A stretch of DNA of 64,000 nt, taken from the NCBI GenBank assembly GCA_036365145.1, contig JAEOAD010000015.1:6937501-7001500 (forward strand). The letters run 5' to 3'. A model generated the notes under the pieces. The model worked only from the letters and a program-made list of their open reading frames with translations, was not told the DNA's origin and ran no database searches. This DNA comes from Orientallactaga sibirica. Its lineage: Eukaryota > Chordata > Mammalia > Rodentia > Dipodidae. A program made the position numbers and the translations under genes. Below are positions 1-10,606 of the stretch, piece after piece; position 1 is the first letter of the stretch, and the number at the start of each line of letters is the position of its first letter.

Positions 1-2999
1 CACGCATATGCACAACCATAAACACAGGGGGAACATGTGAAGATTAAGCTAAGTCCTACTAGGGAAGCTTCTCCATGGTGCTCTGAGGGTGGGGCATGCC
101 ATTTAGATTCCTGTAGGTGCGGGCGTCACCAGCACTCTAGCCATGCCTCCATGCCTCTTGCCTGATGCCATTCCAGGGCAAAGGAAGTTTTGAACCTTTT
201 CTAATAAAGCTGTCAGTATGGAGCCCTGACACCAGGCATTGTTGATCTTTCTCCCCTGGGAGGCATCCCTTTTGTTCTGCATCCCCGGACAGTCAGTTTG
301 TATTTCTAGACCCTAATCTCTTTCGCTGTCAGAGAATACCACCTGCATTGGTTCTCCTGGGCCTAATCTTCTAGAATCAGCACCGGTGCTTCACCACTGG
401 ATGCTCGGACTCACAAAGAGACACAGCCAATGCCGATACAAGCTGATTCCTGATCGGTTTTTCCTCACTAGATCATTCTGAGGCGTGTGAGTCACCTGAG
501 AGCCTCATGGAGCACCCTCACAATAGCTGGATGGCCAGGGGAAGCAGGCCCCTCGTACTTCCAGGGAAACAGGCTGTCCGTCCGGCCCTCCAGACGCCCC
601 CACCCCCACCCCATGCATAAAAGCCTGTTGTGGTGGCATGTGCCTGTGATCCCAGCCCTTCGGAGATGGAGACGGGCTCAGAACGCTGCCTGTGATGAGG
701 TCAATCAAACAGTGACTATTTAAAACCCCTTCATTTATATTTCCCTTTTTCTTCAAGCAGTGAGTATGCAGAAGGGTGTGTGGGGTGGGGCGGCGAAACA
801 CGGTGGCTAGAACACCTCGGTGCAACAGAGGCTGTCCTTCCCTGGCTAAGGAGCCTGCCGCTGCTGGGCTTGTGTCTGGCTGCTTCAGAGGAGGGACCCC
901 AGTGTGCCCAGCCCCATGTCCTTGGAGGGGAAGGAGCAGTACTTTGGGATTCAGTGACTTTCCTCTTTCTTGAGGACCTAGCTAATCTGGCCAGGCATGG
1001 GTTTAGGAAAGGTTTCAGTACTTTAATCCCTGCCTCAACCAAAGCATCTCTCTATCTGTGATTTAGTGTAAGGAATTAGAGACTATGAACTTCTAAGATC
1101 TCCAATGATGGTGTAGTTCAGTCCAAGTACAAGGGCCTGAGACCCAGGAGAGCTGCAGGTGTAAACTCCAGTGTGAAGGCTGAAGACCCAAGAGGAGTGG
1201 ATGCTTCAGATCCTTTAAGGCAGGAAAAGACCAGCACTCAGGCTCAATAGTTCAGCAGGAGTTCCTCTTATGCAAAGCAGGGCTGGCTTTTCCTTCCACC
1301 AGGCCTTGTGGTGACTGGCCTGAGGGGACATCGGGACTGGCCACCTGCTCTATTCTGATTACTGATTACAGATTCAAATGTTAATCTCATCCCCAGACAC
1401 TGTTGCAGACACTTTCAGAATAATGTTTAGCCAAATATCTGGGAGGCCTGTCAAGTTGACACATGAAATTAACCATCACACACCATTGATTACAATTCCC
1501 ACATTATATTGCCTTTGGTTGAATTTTTATTTGAATCTGTGCTCTGGGTAAGGAGAGTCCAGGCAGAAAAAAAGAAATCCAAACAATAAGAATACTAAGC
1601 AGGGCAGGAGAATTCCTTCCATGATGACAGAACTTTTCCTCTGGCTCTCCCTTCCCAATAAATCCTGCCCACTCCCAGGAGACGCAGTGTCTACCTCTTC
1701 CCCACCTCCTGGCAAATGAAAGAAATAATACAGCTCCCTGGTACATCTGCTCCCACACCTCGGCATATGCTTCCTAACTGCTAAAACTACAACGGGCAGT
1801 GGCTTCCGCCTCCAGCACCCTGGGGTAGCTCTGGGGGCCCAGCCTTCCCACGCTGCTGCTTTAAGCATTACCCACAACATCAAAAATGTTCCACTAGTGG
1901 TTTCAAGATTCCTAAAAAATAGATTCAAAATCCCTTTCATACTTTCTGAAGAAGCAATATATCACAGGAAAAGCTGTAACCTTTAGTGTTGCTGATATTA
2001 TCCAGGCTGCAGGACAGTTAGGAAGGTAACTGCAGCCAATTCTCATTCCTTGCATGGCTGCGTCCTGAGATGCAGGGCTGGTCCACCCTCTGTCTGCATG
2101 CCCTGGCCAGCAACTGGCTGCATTTCCAAGCACTTGCCTAATGCCTTTTAGACAACCTGAAAAGAGTCACAGGACTCAAAGGCAATAACTTCCAAGAAAC
2201 AGCCTTTTCCTCCCTATTAACACGATATCCCTGAAACTAATACTGCCTGTCTCAGGCAATAACAAACCTTGCATGGAATGCATTCTCCTCCAACACAGAG
2301 CTGTGAGCAAGGAACTGCGACTGAGCCTCACCAAAACCAGCCAGGCAGAGGGAAAACTAAATGAATTGTTAAGTGTGAGCTTTGTGTTGACCAAATGTCA
2401 GCACCTCGAAGCTTGGGGTGTGTGGAGATTTCTCTGTAGGTGACCCACTCCAGGGTCTGTGGCAGATATGATGTCTGGCCAGAGGAGCAGGAGCAGGCAG
2501 GAGATGAGATACTTGGACTTGCTGTATTGTTTAACCTCATTTCTTTCTGAAGGTTAATATTATGGGTAATTAAAGCAAGCGAAGAAAGGAGACAAAAGGT
2601 AGAAAATAGTAACCCTTTAGAAACCAGTGGAAAGTTTCTTTTCCCATTGGTAAATGGAAGTGTGTCCCTATTACCAGCTCACAGTTTTCAACCTTGCCTG
2701 GCAAATAGGCTGAGATGTGGCTATTGCTCCGCTACAGGGAGAAAAGTCAGACACAGAGAGCAGGGTAGAGTGCAGGCTCCCCTTTGGAAGCCAGACGTTT
2801 CTAAGTGATTTCCCTCACTGTCTGCCCAGGTCTGAGTGGGCCCTGACGTGAATGACCCTGGGAACAGGGCCAGAGTCACACTGATTTGGTACAAAACCAT
2901 ATAGTCTTAGGTAGATTGCTAGATTTCTATGAATCTGTTTCCTGACAGTGTCAAGCTTAGAGTTTATGGGGAGAATGACATAAAGAAGATGCATATCCA
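1..2999. other. Unique intronic sequence with faint repeat remnants
   Basis: No gene is visible. Around 628-690 there is a short, weak B1-like stretch (GGTGGCATGTGCCTG). Around 1380-1485 the text ends in GTCAAGTTGACACATGAAAT, a motif I associate with an old LTR or DNA-repeat end, family not determined. The remainder shows no recognisable element. Confidence 0.5.
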
Positions 3000-3680
3000 A
3001 ACTGTATTGAGATTCCGTCTCAACCTAGTCAAAATGGCTATCTTTAAGAAAACAAACAAGAATGTCTGGCAAGGATGAAGGAGGGGGAAAAAAACCCTCT
3101 TATATTGCTGATAGGAATGGAAATTAGTTTGGCCATTATGGAAATCAGTGTGGAGCTTCCTCAAATAATTAAAAGTAAGAGCTACCACATGATCCAGGTT
3201 TAGCAATCCTGGGCTAAAGGATTCTTAAGTCACATACAATAGAGATATCTGCACATTTATGCTCCTTACAATGGTGTTTGTAATAGCCAAGTGATGACAT
3301 CAGTCTAGGTGCCCATCAGCGGATGAATGGATCAGGCAAATGTGGTCTATACAGAGTGAAGTCGTATTCAGCCACAAAGAAGATCAAAAGTACATCACTT
3401 GCAAGAGAACGGATGAAACTGGAGATCATCATGTTTCAAAATAAGCTAGACCCAGAAAGACAAATATGTTTTCTATCATATGTAAAATTTAGATTTCAAA
3501 AAGACATGAAAGTAGAAGGAGAACTCGGGGAGAGAAATGCAGAATAGTGGGGGAGAGGAAGAGGAACCAGAAAGAGTAATGGGAGAATGAATGTGATCAA
3601 AATATGTTATATATACATGAAAATTTCACACTGTTATCTATTATTTTGTGTAATTAATATACACTAATAAATTTAACACC
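3000..3680 (+). mobile_element. L1 remnant: end of ORF2 plus 3' UTR
   Basis: The text follows the well-known end of L1 ORF2 and its 3' region: 'aaatcagtgtggagcttcct', 'ctaccacatgatccag', 'aatagccaagtgatgacatc', 'gtgcccatcagcggatgaat', 'tattcagccacaaagaagat', 'cccagaaagacaaatatg'. Stops and frameshifts are frequent, so it is a dead 5'-truncated copy. Confidence 0.85.
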
Positions 3681-3689
3681 ACGCACATG

Positions 3690-4320
3690 CACGAATGCAC
3701 AATGCATGCAGAATGTCGGATGCCAAAGCCACATCCTCGATCCTAGCACAGATTCTGCTCCTCATCCCTAAAATAATACTGTCTATTATCCTCATCATTC
3801 TAGAAAATGTCTTTGTGAATTGTTTGCTTGATGATTGCAACCATGTTTCTTTTTAATAAAATCTTGATTTAAAAAAGGCCTGAGGGCACTCTACCTTCCT
3901 CATCTAGCAGAGCAGTGTGTGGAAGATAACGTTTAGAAGCTTATTAAATCCCTCGTTCTGACATACATCACTGTTTGTGTTTCACCTTTCATCTTTCCTC
4001 GGCTTGGCCCAGAAGAAAGACTACTTTCGGGGAAATAAGAGTGACAGGGCTCTCACAACCTCTGCAGCCCACCAGTGCTGAAACTGGAGTCAGATAAGTC
4101 CAGGCTGTGAATGAACCTTCTACAGGGTACCCTGGAAAAACAAGATTGACTCGTTGCAGTGGCCAGGCTATGACTGAGGAGCGGCAGGAAGAGCAATGGG
4201 CAGGCTAGAGGGCCACACATGCCTGGGACCCATAGGCCCAGCAAAGCCATTCTTGCCCAAGGGGATTGCTGACTTTTGGGATCTCTTACGGGGAGAAATC
4301 ATGACCACTAGTCCTGCAAG
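3690..4320. other. Unique intronic sequence
   Basis: Nothing recognisable apart from a short run of CATGCA-type repeats near 3680-3715 directly after the L1 end. Confidence 0.4.
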
Positions 4321-4333
4321 ATTCAGAGGATGT

Positions 4334-4552
4334 GGGCTGGAGAGATGGCTTAGCCACTAAGGCATTTGCCTGCAAAGCCAAAGGACCTTAGTTTGATTCC
4401 CCAAGACCAACGTAAGCCAGATGCACTAGGTGGCGCAGGCGTCTGGAGTTCATTTTCAGTGGCTGGAGGCCCTGGCATGTCCATTCTCTTCCCCTCTCAA
4501 TCTCTTTCTCTCTCTCTCTGCCTCTTTCTCTCTCTCTCTCAAATAAAAAAAA
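4334..4552 (+). mobile_element. tRNA-head SINE (B2 superfamily, DIP-like), full length with target-site duplications
   Basis: It starts GGGCTGGAGAGATGGCTTAG (A box TGGCTTAGCCA) and has a B box-like GTTTGATTCCC, the body GTAAGCCAGATGCACTAGGT, a (TC)n tract and an A-rich AAATAAAA end. It is flanked by 13-nt direct repeats attcagaggatgt (4321-4333) and attcagaggctgt (4553-4565), which mark LINE-mediated insertion. Confidence 0.93.
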
Positions 4553-4565
4553 ATTCAGAGGCTGT

Positions 4566-5740
4566 AAGGAGCTCAATCTTCAGAAAAGAAGCAGAGGAGC
4601 ATCTTATTGGACCTTAGAGAAGGTGCTAAAATGTTTGCTGACAGAGACAGGAATGAGGAGTGGCTATGCTGAATGAAAAAGGGGCACTGACAAAAGAATA
4701 CCCAAAGGCCAGTGCGGCCGAACTGCGCTGACATGGTCATTTTAATCCAACATCTTCAGCACAACACACTGTCTGCGCGGTGACCCAGACAAGTATGTGA
4801 CCACCCAGCTGCAAATGAGGTGTGCATGTGTGGGGGCTTGTGGATGTGAAGCCACTTAGACCAGAATAATGGGTTTCCTCAGAGCACCAGGAGCTTTTGG
4901 GGAGGGGGGGTCACACAAGCTGCTGCCTCAGCAGCCTTCCTCCACGCAACCCCCGCCCCCCGCAGATGCACCTGTATCGACAGGATCCAACCACCAGAGG
5001 AAGAGTTCAGGCTTGCACATAGCTGGGCACCTCTGCTGAGGCCCACACTCCTTTCTCCTGGTCATCCTTAGCTAAGTGCAGCGGAGACACACAGATGTTT
5101 AACAGGCCCAGAGCCACATGGAGGTAGAAGGAGGGAAGCAGGGCAACAACAGGCCAGCGTCAGGGTGGAGTGTTCACAGGAGAGCAAGACCTTGGCATCA
5201 TTTTCTCATCTGTGAAGTGGAAACAGTAATCCTATCTTAAGACCTGTAAAGATCACCTAATTATAGGTAAAGGGGTATGCCAGGCCTGCAGCACCAGACC
5301 CATCAACTTCCCTGAACAGGTTACAAACAAGATGTTACACAAAGGAAGGGTGGAGTTGTGAAGGGGAAGGCATGTTCCGGAGACAATGCAGGGTTCAGCA
5401 GATGGGGCCCCAGTGACTTCATGGCTTGAGCAGAAGTTTGAGGGAATCCTGTTTGGATGGAGCCTCGGTGGCCTTGGTCTTGGGGAGCAGTAGGCTGTGA
5501 TTTCCACAGTCAGTTTCTGGACCAGGCACCCCTCCCCAGTGCCGCATCTTCACAGCCCTGGAGGGTTCTGCTGCACACACATGGCTTCCTGCTGCTCCTT
5601 CAATACATCAGGGTGCCTGCCTCAGCCCTGAGCCTGCGATGTCCTTCCCTCTGCTGCTGTGGGATGCCCGTTCTTATCTCTGTAGGTCTCTGTTCTGAGA
5701 TCACCTGAGTGGCATCTTTCCTAACCCTACTATTTAAAAT
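4566..5740. other. Unique intronic sequence with a MIR fragment
   Basis: About 5195-5290 (CATTTTCTCATCTGTGAAGT, then a degraded core) is a MIR remnant, plus strand. A G-run and a C-run sit close together at 4899-4966. No gene is seen. Confidence 0.45.
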
Positions 5741-5968
5741 CTGACCTCCCCACCAAAAAATAAAATCTCACACCTGAAACTCCTTTCTTTTTTTTTCTCA
5801 TTACCTTTATAAATATTAAGTGTGGGTCCAAAATTGTGCATTCTTTAGACTAGATACAATATTATTGTGTTTTTAAATCTCCTGTGCACTTATATCTTTG
5901 TTTGCTTGTTCTATCCATTATTTAAAGAAAGTATTAATCCCCCCACACTATGATTAGGGATTAAAACA

Positions 5969-6034
5969 TGAGGTTAGCCTGTACTAAAGTAAAACCCTAC
6001 CTTGAAAAACCAAAAAAAAAAAAAAAAAAAAAAC
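5969..6034 (+). mobile_element. B1 SINE 3' fragment with poly-A
   Basis: GAGGTTAGCCTGTACTAAAG followed by TAAAACCCTACCTTGAAAAA and about 22 A matches the 3' half of the B1 copies elsewhere in the window. Confidence 0.75.
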
Positions 6035-6600
6035 CCACACAACTCTATATTCTATCAATTGTTACTTAATCTATTTTGAGACTATGCCCTATGTTCTTAG
6101 ATGCATGTAATTATGCTTTTTGTAGGTGAAATAAGGTAGATTGTGGGTTTTCTTTTGGTGCTGAAGATCTAAAGTCATTAAAAATAAGTATAAAATCATT
6201 CTGTAAAGCCCTAGTATTGCCTTTTGTTTTAAAGTCAAATTTCTCTGACATTTATATAGCTACATCTGTTTCTTTTGCATAGTATATCCTTTTGCTGTCT
6301 TATTTTTAACTTTTCTGTATCTTTTTATGTTTTTTTCCTGAATATCATATTGTCAGAATTTTAAATATCAGTCTGAAAAGCTTTGTCTTTTGGTTAGACT
6401 TGGATATGTGAGGTAATTACTTATATAGTTAGGGTTAAATTTATCATTTTACTCAATGCTTTCTGTTCCACATTCTTTTGTCTTTCTTTTCCTTCTAGAT
6501 TTCTCCCCTATCCCCGACCTGGACCCGTTCACCCCTCCTTAGACAACCTCGTGGTCTCCTGCTCTTGAGAGATCACCATATTGGTGCCAAACTTAGTGTG
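6035..6600 (-). mobile_element. Old antisense L1-like sequence
   Basis: AT-rich text such as 'tttctctgacatttatatag', 'ctacatctgtttcttttgca' and 'tccttttgctgtcttatttt' resembles the complement of L1 ORF2. Heavily diverged, so family and borders are uncertain. Confidence 0.45.
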
Positions 6601-6609
6601 GGCACTGGA

Positions 6610-6712
6610 TTGGCATAGTGCACTACAGCCCAGAGCTCCTGGACTCAAGCAATCCTCAGCCTCCTGAGTAGCTGAGACTACAGGTGTGCACCACCATGTC
6701 CAGCTCTTTTCT
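6610..6712 (-). mobile_element. 7SL-derived SINE monomer (B1/Alu-like, old), antisense
   Basis: 'gagctcctggactcaagcaa', 'tcctcagcctcctgagtagc' and 'tacaggtgtgcaccaccatg' follow an antisense 7SL-derived monomer. It lacks the middle motif of the young B1 copies here, so it is probably an older type. Confidence 0.7.
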
Positions 6713-6714
6713 TG

Positions 6715-7400
6715 ATCTTTTTATGCTTGTGTGTCTGTGTGCATTCACACATGCCTGCATGAGCATGTGTGAAAGGTCAGAGGAGAGGTGTCATCTTCAG
6801 GAATGTCATACAGCTTACTTTTTTTTTTTTTTTGAGACAGGGTCTCTCATTGGTCTGGAGCCAGAGTGCTGACCAGTACGCTCCAGGGCTCCTTCTGTTT
6901 TGGAATTACAGGTGCATGCCACCACACCTGGCATGCATTATTATTTTGGGGGGCATGTGTGTGTGTGTGTGTGTGCACGTGCGCATGTTCACATATGTGC
7001 ATGTATGTGTTCATGTGTGAGTGCCACGGAGCTTGGATGGAGGTCAGAGGACAACTTTTGGAGTCCGCCTTCACCTTCCACCTTGTTTTGAGGCAGGTCT
7101 CTTGTTCTTGTCTGCTGCTGTGTTCACCAGCCTGGTTCAGGAGCTCTGGGCAGTTCTGTCTCCACTGCCTAGAACACTGCCAGTGTGCTGGGATAACAGA
7201 AGCTTGCCACGGCTTCTGGTTTTTACATGGGGTCTAGCCATTTGAATTTGAGTACTCAGGCTTGAGTGGCAAGTGCTTTAACCACTGGGCCATCTCCCCA
7301 ATCCATGCCTGGGCATTTTTATGTAAGTGTTGGGGATCAAACTTGGGTCCTCAGGCTTACAAGACAACTGCTTTACTGATTGAGCTATCTCCCCAGCTAT
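6715..7400 (-). mobile_element. B4-type composite SINE cluster, antisense, with (TG)n
   Basis: Two successive antisense copies or parts are suggested. Diagnostic strings are AGGTCAGAGGACAACTTTTG, 'gagacagggtctctcattgg', 'gtactcaggcttgagtggca' and twice a closing GCCATCTCCCC / GCTATCTCCCC. A (TG)n tract lies at about 6956-6975. Confidence 0.7.
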
Positions 7401-7674
7401 ACCTTCCCTGATCATGGGTAAGTATTTTTGTACATTATATAATAATTTTCCACAGACATTACAACTCTCATCCTTGACTTAATGAAATCTAATATTTATA
7501 GGTCCTTCCTTGTCAGTTTAAGTCTTAAAATTTAACATCATTTACCCCATTCCTACATCATCTTTGTATCTATTTTATTTCTATGTTGGCTAAGAGTATT
7601 TTAAATTGCCTCACACTGACTGTCATATACATGTGGATTGACTTTTATGTCTGTATTGCTGTTCACTCCTTCTT
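7400..7674 (-). mobile_element. Probable old L1/HAL1-like antisense body
   Basis: AT-rich sequence with no frame. It is placed with the L1/HAL1-like body only because the flanking non-SINE pieces at 9062-9600 and 11545-11690 resemble that element in the same orientation. Confidence 0.35.
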
Positions 7675-7688
7675 AAAACTCCATCCTT

Positions 7689-7872
7689 AGGGGCTGAAGA
7701 GATGGCTTAGCGGTTAAGGCATTTGCCTACAAAGCCAAAGGACCCCAGTTCAACTCTCTAGGTCCCATGTAAGCCAGATGCACAAGGGAGAGCATGCATC
7801 TGGAGTTCATTTGTAGTGGCTGGAGGACCTGGCATGCCCATTCTCTCTCTCTTAAATAAATAAATAAATAAT
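7689..7872 (+). mobile_element. tRNA-head SINE (DIP-like), short-body type, with perfect target-site duplications
   Basis: GGGGCTGAAGAGATGGCTTA at the head, a B-box region GTTCAACTCTC, body GTAAGCCAGATGCACAAG, tail CTCTCTCTTAAATAAATAAA. It is flanked by identical 14-nt repeats aaaactccatcctt at 7675-7688 and 7873-7886. Confidence 0.93.
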
Positions 7873-7999
7873 AAAACTCCATCCTTCATCTTGAATGTTT
7901 CCTTTTGCCTTCAGAATATACTTTAGCTTATACTTAGTGTAGACTGTTGAAGTTATCTCAGTGTTTGTTTAAACATCTTTTTAAAAAAAGTTAACCTTA

Positions 8000-8170
8000 A
8001 GCCAGGTGTGGTGGCACATGCCTTTAATCCCAGCACTCTGGAGGCAGAGGTAGGAGGATTGCTACGAGTTCTAGGCCACCCTGACACCCTGAGACTACAT
8101 AGTGAATTCCAGGTCAGCCTGGGCTACAGTGAAACCCTACCTTGAAAAACAAAAACAAAACAAAACAAAA
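8000..8170 (+). mobile_element. B1 SINE
   Basis: GCCAGGTGTGGTGGCACATG, 'cctttaatcccagcactctg', then the local middle motif, ending CCCTACCTTGAAAAACAAAA. It has an extra 'gacaccct' in the middle. Flanked by a gttaacctt / attaacctt repeat. Confidence 0.9.
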
Positions 8171-8227
8171 AATTAACCTTGAAAAACAAAACAAAAACAA
8201 ACAAACAAACAAAAAAACTTAACCTTT

Positions 8228-8379
8228 GCTGGGCGTGGTAGCACACGCCTTTAATCCCAGCACTGGAGAGGCAGAGGTAGGAGGATTGCTGTGAATTCAA
8301 GGCCACCCTGAGACTATATAATTCCAGGTGAGCCTGAGCTAGAGTGAGACGCTGCCTTGAGAAACAAAACAAAACAAAA
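8228..8379 (+). mobile_element. B1 SINE (within tandem duplication copy 1)
   Basis: GCTGGGCGTGGTAGCACACG to CGCTGCCTTGAGAAAC plus an (ACAAA)n tail. Flanked by cttaaccttt and gttaaccttt. Confidence 0.9.
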
Positions 8380-8391
8380 AAGTTAACCTTT

Positions 8392-8620
8392 GGGGCTGGA
8401 GAAATGGCTTAGTGGTTAAGGTGCTTGCCTGTGAAGCCTAAGGATCCATGTCCGATTTCTCTCCAGATCCCACATAAGCTAGATACACAAGAGGTGAGGC
8501 AAGTGCAAGGTTGCAAATGCCCACTAGGTGGCGCAAGCATCTGGAGTGTGACTGCAGTGGCTGAGGTTCTGGTGTGCCAATTCTCTTTCCTTCTCTCTGT
8601 CCTCTCACTCCCTCTTAAAA
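8392..8620 (+). mobile_element. tRNA-head SINE (DIP-like), 'GCAAGGTTGCAAATGCCC' subtype (copy 1)
   Basis: GGGGCTGGAGAAATGGCTTA head, then a body containing CACAAGAGGTGAGGCAAGTG and CCACTAGGTGGCGCAAGCAT, then a pyrimidine tail and CTTAAAAAAA. Flanked by aaaagttaaccttt on both sides. Confidence 0.92.
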
Positions 8621-8640
8621 AAAGTTAACCTTTGTTTTCT

Positions 8641-8830
8641 TGCTGAACTGAGAGCTCACTGATTTGGTTAGACTAGCAAGACCAATAAGCCCCAGGATTC
8701 CCTGTCTGTGCCTGCACAGCACAGGGAGTACAGAGCGTGCCTCCACACCCTTATGTGGGTGCTGGGTCTGAATTCGGGTCCTCATGCTTGTGTAACAAGC
8801 CCTTTGCCCACTGAGCTATCTCCCCAGGCC
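8641..8830 (-). mobile_element. B4-type SINE, antisense (copy 1)
   Basis: GAGAGCTCACTGATTTGGTT, 'gactagcaagaccaataagc', 'gtgggtgctgggtctgaatt' and the closing GCCCACTGAGCTATCTCCCC are typical of antisense B4. Confidence 0.78.
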
Positions 8831-8840
8831 TGTCCCTGCT

Positions 8841-9060
8841 TTTTTTTTTTTTGGAGAGAGACAGAGAATGGGTGCGCCAGCAGCCTCTAAGCTGCTGTGT
8901 ACAAACTCCAGACATGTACGCCCCTTTGTGGTGAAAGTGCAACATTGTGCCCTTGCGTCACTTTTTGTGTCTGGCTAAATGTGGGACCTGGAGGTTTGAA
9001 CAGGAGTTCTTAGGCTTTACAGGCAGGCGCCTTAACCACCAAGCCATCTCGCCAGCCCCC
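8841..9060 (-). mobile_element. tRNA-head SINE (DIP-like), long-body subtype, antisense (copy 1)
   Basis: Begins with T12, then GGAGAGAGACAGAG, CGCCAGCAGCCTCTAAGCTG, TTGTGCCCTTGCGTCACTTT and GTGGGACCTGGAGGTTTGAA, and ends GCCATCTCGCCAGCCCC, the complement of the SINE head. Flanked by ccctgctttt on both sides. Confidence 0.92.
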
Positions 9061-9600
9061 TGCTTTTTATCTTATCTTTGATTTATAGCAGTTTTACTCT
9101 GAGTTCTTTGGGGTGGATTTTCTTTTGGTTTATTCTTTTGGAGTTTTTGAGCTCCTTCCATGTGTGCCTTGATGTCTTTTCCACAGTTTAGGAATGGTCT
9201 CAACAATTCTTTTCAAATACTGTTTCTTACTCATTTTCTCTCCTCTTGCTTTAGAATTCCATTATATATATATAAGACATTTTCAACATGTGTCTCTTAG
9301 CTTCTTTTTTTTTTTTTTTGTATTTTTTCCTCTTGTGTTTCTGTACTTAATGCTAGATGCTGTTTCTTTTAATTTTTTTAAATTCTTTTAATTCTATTAA
9401 AGTCACCATTGAATTTCTTAGTTTGGGCTATAGGGAGGTTATTTACATTTGGCTTTAAAAAAAATCTGGTTTTGGGTTCTTAAAACTCCAATTTTGTCTT
9501 TTAATCCTTTGAATATGGTAAAACACAGCTATTTAAAAGTAGTCTAATTCCACAATATCCATAGCCCAATTTGCCTGTTTTTGTTTTCTTAAAAACTACA
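9061..9600 (-). mobile_element. Old L1/HAL1-like body, antisense (copy 1)
   Basis: 'agtttttgagctccttccat', 'gtgtgccttgatgtcttttc', 'acatgtgtctcttagcttct' and 'attaaagtcaccattgaatt' recall the complement of L1/HAL1 coding sequence. No intact frame. Confidence 0.55.
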
Positions 9601-9616
9601 TATAATTCCAAAGTCG

Positions 9617-9716
9617 AGGCCACCCTGACACCCTGAGACTACATAGTGAATTCCAGGTCAGCCTGGGCTACAGTGAAACCCTACCTTGAAAACAAAAACA
9701 AAACAAAACAAAAAAT
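9617..9716 (+). mobile_element. Truncated B1 SINE at the duplication junction (copy 2)
   Basis: Only the second half of B1 is present, from AGGCCACCCTGACACCCTGA to the A-rich tail. The first half is missing because the duplication breakpoint lies inside the element. Confidence 0.9.
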
Positions 9717-9769
9717 TAACCTTGAAAAACAAAACAAAAACAAACAAACAAACAAAAAAACTTAACCTT

Positions 9770-9926
9770 TGCCGGGCGTGGTGGCACACGCCTTTAATCC
9801 CAGCACTGGAGAGGCAGAGGTAGGAGGATTGCTGTGAGTTCAAGGCCACCCTGAGACTATATAATTCCAGGTGAGCCTGAGCTAGAGTGAAACGCTGCCT
9901 CGAGAAACAAAACAAAACAAAAAAGT
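9770..9926 (+). mobile_element. B1 SINE (copy 2)
   Basis: GCCGGGCGTGGTGGCACACG to CGCTGCCTCGAGAAAC. It keeps two CpGs that are TG or CA in copy 1. Confidence 0.9.
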
Positions 9927-9934
9927 TAACCTTT

Positions 9935-10163
9935 GGGGCTGGAGAAATGGCTTAGTGGTTAAGGTGCTTGCCTGTGAAGCCTAAGGATCCATGTCCGATT
10001 TCTCTCCAGATCCCACATAAGCTAGATACACAAGAGGTGAGGCAAGTGCAAGGTTGCAAATGCCCACTAGGTGGCGCAAGCATCTGGAGTGTGACTGCAG
10101 TGGCTGAGGTTCTGGTGTGCCAATTCTCTTTCCTTCTCTCTGTCCTCTCACTCCCTCTTAAAA
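9935..10163 (+). mobile_element. tRNA-head SINE (DIP-like) (copy 2)
   Basis: Counterpart of 8392-8620, with no difference noticed by eye. Confidence 0.92.
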
Positions 10164-10183
10164 AAAGTTAACCTTTGTTTTCT

Positions 10184-10379
10184 TGCTGAACTGAGAGCTC
10201 ACTGATTTGGTTAGACTAGCAAGACCAATAAGCCCCAGGATTCCCTGTCTGTGCCTGCACAGCACAGGGAGTACAGAGCATGCCTCCACACCCTGCTTCT
10301 TATGTGGGTGCTGGGTCTGAATTCGGGTCCTCATGCTTGTGTAACAAGCCCCTTGCCCACTGAGCTATCTCCCCAGGCC
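10184..10379 (-). mobile_element. B4-type SINE, antisense (copy 2)
   Basis: Counterpart of 8641-8830. It has an additional TGCTTC near 10290 that restores the usual B4 spacing, suggesting copy 1 carries the deletion. Confidence 0.78.
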
Positions 10380-10388
10380 TGTCCCTGC

Positions 10389-10606
10389 TTTTTTTTTTTT
10401 GGAGAGAGACAGAGAATGGGTGCGCCAGCAGCCTCTAAGCTGCTGTGTACAAACTCCAGACATGTACGCCCCTTTGTGGTGAAAGTGCAACATTGTGCCC
10501 TTGCGTCACTTTTTGTGTCTGGCTAAACGTGGGACCTGGAGGTTTGAACAGGAGTTCTTAGGCTTTACAGGCAGGCGCCTTAACCACCAAGCCATCTCGC
10601 CAGCCC
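10389..10606 (-). mobile_element. tRNA-head SINE (DIP-like), long-body subtype, antisense (copy 2)
   Basis: Counterpart of 8841-9060. It has CTAAACGTGGGACC where copy 1 has CTAAATGTGGGACC. Confidence 0.92.

Larger units (their letters stand above)
8073..9595 (+). repeat. Tandem duplication, copy 1 (about 1.52 kb)
   Basis: Nearly identical to 9617-11147 over its whole length (offset 1544 at the left end, 1552 at the right end). By eye there are about ten substitutions and several short indels. It contains B1, tRNA-head SINE, B4, antisense tRNA-head SINE and L1/HAL1-like sequence in the same order. The left end lies inside the B1 at 8000-8170. Confidence 0.95.

Noticed and set aside
8124..10526. 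Several open frames repeated at 8 kb and 10 kb (for example MPVKPKDPCPISLQ)
   Set aside because: They lie entirely within SINEs and are duplicated with the 1.54 kb unit; they are not genes.
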